Below, in pieces: positions 60,980 to 64,000 of a stretch of 64,000 nt of DNA. The DNA is from Neofamilia sp964346535 (GTDB taxonomy: Bacteria; Bacillota; Clostridia; Tissierellales; Peptoniphilaceae). Within the stretch, counting starts at the first letter, position 1; each line of letters begins with the position of its first letter. The notes below the pieces were generated by a model. The model ran no database searches, was not told where the DNA came from, and worked only from the letters and a program-made list of their open reading frames with translations. The stretch is from NCBI GenBank assembly GCA_964346535.1, contig CAYFUN010000001.1:124001-188000 (forward strand). The letters run 5' to 3'. A program made the translations under genes and the position numbers.

Positions 60980-61840
60980 TTATCTCCTGTTTTTTATCTC
61001 CTCATTAAAATACAGATAATTGTCATATCTAAATTTTTCAATTTCTCTATTAGCAACCTTGTCCTTTACTAGGCAGCCAGGCTCATTAATGTGTAAGCAG
61101 TCTCTAAACTTGCAGTGAAAATCATTATGAAATTCTCTGTATAAGTCTTCTAATTGATAGACATCTTCTACAAAGTCAATTGCTAAGGAAGAAAACCCTG
61201 GCGTATCTACAATATATGAATCGTGATCATAGTGCATTAGTTCAACATGCCTAGTTGTATGTTTGCCTCTTAATGTTTTTTGACTTATATCTCCTGTCTC
61301 CAGGTCCATACCTGTTAGCTCACTAATTAGAGTTGACTTGCCAACTCCACTAACTCCCATAAGCATTATTGTCTTTTCACTGGTAATATTTTTTATTTCA
61401 GCTATTGTTTCTGGATCTTTAGTTGAAGTTTTTATAACTTTAAAGCCAGCTCTTTCATAGTCTGCTTTAATTTCATCTGCCAAAGCCTGGTCTAAGTCAG
61501 TTTTTGTAATAATTATTTTGGGGTTAATGCCATTATACCTAGATAGTAGTATCATCCTGTCAATTAGCTGGTAGTTACACTTAGGTTCTTTTGTTGAAAC
61601 TACAAGTAAAACCTCTTCTACATTAGATACTGGAGGCCTAATAAAAAGATTTTTTCTTGGTCTTATATCTTTAATATATAGGGTCCCGTCATCGTTTCTA
61701 GTAAATTCAACATAATCTCCAACTGCTAGCTTTATATTATTTTTTCTAAAAAGAGCTGTGGCCTTTGATTCGTAAACTTTTCCGTCACAGTAAACGTAAT
61801 AAAAGCCACCTACTCCCTTTAAAATTCTACCTATTTCCAT
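60980..61840 (-). CDS. rsgA: Small ribosomal subunit biogenesis GTPase RsgA
   Basis: Circularly permuted GTPase that checks 30S maturation. The 286 residues comprise an OB fold, then the G motifs in permuted order: ITKTDL (G4) before GVSGVGKSTL (G1), and DTPGF (G3). The C-terminal zinc site is CKFRDCLHINEPGC. ATG 61840 lies one base after the prkC stop and gives the usual start; the frame is open further upstream but without support. Confidence 0.96.
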   Translation of the reverse strand: MEIGRILKGVGGFYYVYCDGKVYESKATALFRKNNIKLAVGDYVEFTRNDDGTLYIKDIRPRKNLFIRPPVSNVEEVLLVVSTKEPKCNYQLIDRMILLSRYNGINPKIIITKTDLDQALADEIKADYERAGFKVIKTSTKDPETIAEIKNITSEKTIMLMGVSGVGKSTLISELTGMDLETGDISQKTLRGKHTTRHVELMHYDHDSYIVDTPGFSSLAIDFVEDVYQLEDLYREFHNDFHCKFRDCLHINEPGCLVKDKVANREIEKFRYDNYLYFNEEIKNRR

Positions 61841-61841
61841 A

Positions 61842-63896
61842 TTAGTACTCTGGTGTATCTTGTAGAACGCCATCTACATATACATGGAAAATAGTATCTT
61901 CACTTCCTTGAACTGGAATTGAAACAGTGCCTTCGCTTGAATAGTGGGTTCCACTATAGACTTGAACTTCTTGGTTGTTTTCTATTTTCTTAATTACAAT
62001 ATTAACTGCTTCTTTGTCTTCAGGAAGAATTAGTCTGACATTATAAGTTAGCTCAGACTTTGGACTAGTATTTTCTCCTTCTTCTGGAGATTTTGGCTTG
62101 TCAGATTCAGAATTTTCTTTTTCTTCAGGTTTTTCCTCAGTGTCTTTTTCTGTATCCTTGTCTTTTTCTTCTAAAGACCTGTCATTTTCAAATAATTCAA
62201 CTTCTGATCCAACTTCAACTTCATCTCCTGCTTCTACACTTTGTCCAATAACGTCTCCATTGTCAAAGTTATTAGAAAATGATTTTGTTACTTTTACTTT
62301 AATACCCTTGTCTTCTAATGATTTTCTAGCTAAGTCAATACTTTGTCCTAGGAAGTTTGGCATAGGAATAGTCTTTACATCAGCTGACTTTCCAACAGTT
62401 AAAATAATTGTAGTTCCTTCTTTTACCTTCTCTCCTGAATCAAGGTCTTGTTTAATTACTTGGTCAACATCTTCCTCGTCTTCTACTTCTTCATACTCAA
62501 CCTTGTAAAACAATTTATCGTCTTTAATTTGACCTATTGCTTCATCGAGGCTTAGACCTAAATATGAACCCACTTCAACTTCGCCTAAGTCATCTTCATT
62601 AATTTGGACTCTAATAGTGTAGCCCTCTTTAACCTTGGTTCCACTATTAACACTTTGATAAATAACTTCACCTGGTCCATAATCATGGTTAATGGCTTTA
62701 TCACTTACTTCAAATTTTAGATTTAAGCTTTCAATTTCCTTTCTAGCGTCTTCTTCGAGCATACCTAAAATCATAGGAACTTCAACTTCATTTTTTGCAC
62801 TTGGTTTGCTTAAAACTGAAAACTTAATGAAGAAGAAAAATCCTGCAGTTGCAACTATTAGAGCTAGCAAAATACCAGCTATAATTGGTAAAACTCCACC
62901 AGATTTTTTCTTTTCTTTGCCTTCATTTTGTCTCTTGTATTCGTTTTTATTATTAGAATCTGATTCAATAGAAGTCCTTCTAATTCTTCTTTGTTCTTCT
63001 GGATCTATATTTTTATCTTTAAGTCTATTTATATTTGGTAAAATTAGTGTGTCAGACATTTCAAGGTCGTTTTTACTTTCTAAGGCCTTTAGGTCTATAA
63101 TTACTTCATTTAAATTATTGTATCTTTTTTCTATGTCCTTACTGGTCATTTTTAAAATTATTTGATCTAAAAGCTGTGGAACATCAGAGTTTAAAGATGA
63201 TGGAAGCTTTATTTGTTCGTGAACTTGTTTTAAGGCGACACTAATAGGATTGTCTCCTTCAAATGGAAGTGTACCTGTTATCATTTCAAACATAACTATG
63301 CCCAGAGAGTATATATCTGATCTTTGGTCAGTTTTTATTCCCCTAGCTTGTTCAGGAGAAAAATAATGAACTGAGCCCATTATATCTTTTTCTACACTTG
63401 TATTTTTATTTGTAGCTTGGGCTATACCAAAGTCAGTAACCTTTGGAATATTTTCTTTATTTATAATAATATTTTGTGGCTTTATATCCCTATGAATAAT
63501 TCCATTTTCGTGGGCACCAAGTAGAGCTTCACAAATTTGTATAGAATAGTTAATTGTTTCAGAAACTGAAAGTTTTCCTTTTTCTTCAATTATGTCTTTT
63601 AGAGTTCTGCCATTTACAATTTCCATTACAATATAGTAATATTTTGTATCATCTACTTGGTCCATGCCGACATCAAAGACACCTACTATATTAGGATGAT
63701 TGAGTTTTGCTGCAGAGTATGACTCTCTTCTAAAGTTTTCAACAAATTCATTGTCATTAGCAAATTCATCTTTTAAAATTTTTATTGCTACATCTCTGCC
63801 AAGACGGTTGTCATGGGCCTTATAAACATTGGCCATCCCTCCGCCACCGATGCGCTCTAAAATTTCATATCTATCGTTTAATGTAATACCTATCAT
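61842..63896 (-). CDS. prkC: Ser/Thr protein kinase with PASTA repeats (PrkC/PknB)
   Basis: Membrane kinase sensing cell-wall fragments. From ATG 63896 (AGGTGA upstream; a GTG at 63905 is alternative) it has 684 residues. The kinase domain is at about 10-265 with Lys39, HRDIKPQN (Asp137) and DFG (155). It is followed by a basic juxtamembrane region, one membrane helix (about 335-358) and three PASTA repeats (about 370-434, 440-503, 509-571). An Asp/Glu/Lys/Pro-rich linker and a further ~68-residue extracellular domain close the protein. It lies next to stp and rsgA as usual. Confidence 0.96.
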   Translation of the reverse strand: MIGITLNDRYEILERIGGGGMANVYKAHDNRLGRDVAIKILKDEFANDNEFVENFRRESYSAAKLNHPNIVGVFDVGMDQVDDTKYYYIVMEIVNGRTLKDIIEEKGKLSVSETINYSIQICEALLGAHENGIIHRDIKPQNIIINKENIPKVTDFGIAQATNKNTSVEKDIMGSVHYFSPEQARGIKTDQRSDIYSLGIVMFEMITGTLPFEGDNPISVALKQVHEQIKLPSSLNSDVPQLLDQIILKMTSKDIEKRYNNLNEVIIDLKALESKNDLEMSDTLILPNINRLKDKNIDPEEQRRIRRTSIESDSNNKNEYKRQNEGKEKKKSGGVLPIIAGILLALIVATAGFFFFIKFSVLSKPSAKNEVEVPMILGMLEEDARKEIESLNLKFEVSDKAINHDYGPGEVIYQSVNSGTKVKEGYTIRVQINEDDLGEVEVGSYLGLSLDEAIGQIKDDKLFYKVEYEEVEDEEDVDQVIKQDLDSGEKVKEGTTIILTVGKSADVKTIPMPNFLGQSIDLARKSLEDKGIKVKVTKSFSNNFDNGDVIGQSVEAGDEVEVGSEVELFENDRSLEEKDKDTEKDTEEKPEEKENSESDKPKSPEEGENTSPKSELTYNVRLILPEDKEAVNIVIKKIENNQEVQVYSGTHYSSEGTVSIPVQGSEDTIFHVYVDGVLQDTPEY

Positions 63897-63905
63897 CTTA
63901 GTCAC

Positions 63906-64000
63906 CTATAATTTTATTATAATAAATGTAATATTATCTCTTCCGCCAGCTTCTAAGGCTTTTTCTAGTAGAGTTTCTGAAATTTCTTCTAAATTATTTG
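63906..64000 (-). CDS. PP2C-family protein phosphatase Stp/PrpC, C-terminal end (partial)
   Basis: The last 31 codons run off the window edge and end at TAG 63908-63906. They read LEKALEAGGRDNITFIIIKL, the C-terminal PP2C motif with the metal-binding GGRDN. Partner phosphatase of PrkC; the stop is adjacent to the prkC ribosome site, so the two are coupled. Confidence 0.88.
   Translation of the reverse strand, partial: NNLEEISETLLEKALEAGGRDNITFIIIKL

Noticed and set aside
62098..62508. Ser-rich + strand ORF opposite prkC
   Set aside because: It is an antisense shadow of the acidic linker and PASTA region.

Overview
The window is AT-rich chromosomal DNA from a low-GC Gram-positive bacterium. 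PolC-type DNA polymerase, the lexA/yneA-like SOS pair, YlxM/YlxR/KhpA, Gls24/FakA, class III fructose bisphosphatase, PrkC with PASTA repeats and near-consensus A+T-rich promoters together point to Firmicutes. The protein style suggests an anaerobic coccus related to Peptoniphilus/Anaerococcus/Finegoldia (Tissierellia); the genus cannot be fixed from this window. Nearly everything is core housekeeping. I see no prophage, insertion sequence, CRISPR array or defence island.

Layout. 1-3503 (+): 3' end of mutL, miaA, a methionine-gamma-lyase-like PLP enzyme, and a Xer-type tyrosine recombinase preceded by a dif-like palindrome. 3603-4731: a LysM/YneA-like cell-division inhibitor candidate divergent from lexA, with four LexA-box-like sites between them. 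4839-6750 (-): an ABC-2 transporter with an unusual ATPase. 6859-7163 (-): tRNA-Arg, tRNA-Leu and tRNA-His. 7270-14000 (-): ychF, a coiled-coil protein, coaD, rsmD, recG, fakA and gls24. 14089-16609 (-): rpsO-pnp. 16679-20852 (-): pcrA-ligA. 20953-29694 (-): the rimP-nusA-ylxR-infB-rbfA-nrnA-truB-ribF-GNAT-deoD translation/RNA operon, starting with a promoter and an attenuator. 29717-41214 (-): rpsB-tsf-pyrH-frr, an FMN reductase, then uppS-cdsA-rseP-ispG-polC. 41225-45083 (-): ylxM-ffh-rpsP-khpA-rimM-trmD-rplS. 45089-46302 (-): apt-tcdA. 46403-48352 (+): fbp. 48440-56450 (-): plsX-acpP-rnc-radical SAM-smc-ftsY. 56499-57255 (-): DUF177-rpmF. 57265-59709: ackA divergent from tmcAL. 59726-64000 (-): stp-prkC-rsgA-rpe-thiN.

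The genes form recognisable functional blocks: SRP targeting (ffh, ylxM, ftsY), ribosome maturation (rimP, rbfA, rimM, rsgA, infB, truB, khpA), lipid and isoprenoid supply (plsX, acpP, cdsA, uppS, ispG, fakA), DNA replication and repair (polC, pcrA, ligA, recG, lexA, mutL) and acetate metabolism (ackA, tmcAL).

The most useful irregularities are mostly regulatory or structural. They are the dif-like palindrome under the xer start, the SOS operator cluster, a terminator in the rimP-nusA leader, an ackA/tmcAL promoter pair that appears to share one -10 region, and a hairpin covering the uppS Shine-Dalgarno. Gene content is also unusual in places: dxr, ylxQ and hfq are missing from their usual neighbourhoods. 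ftsY is interrupted by a 100-N gap flanked by identical 55-bp ends. That gap looks like an assembly join: collapsing it restores one 424-residue frame. I did not find a convincing new multi-gene system.
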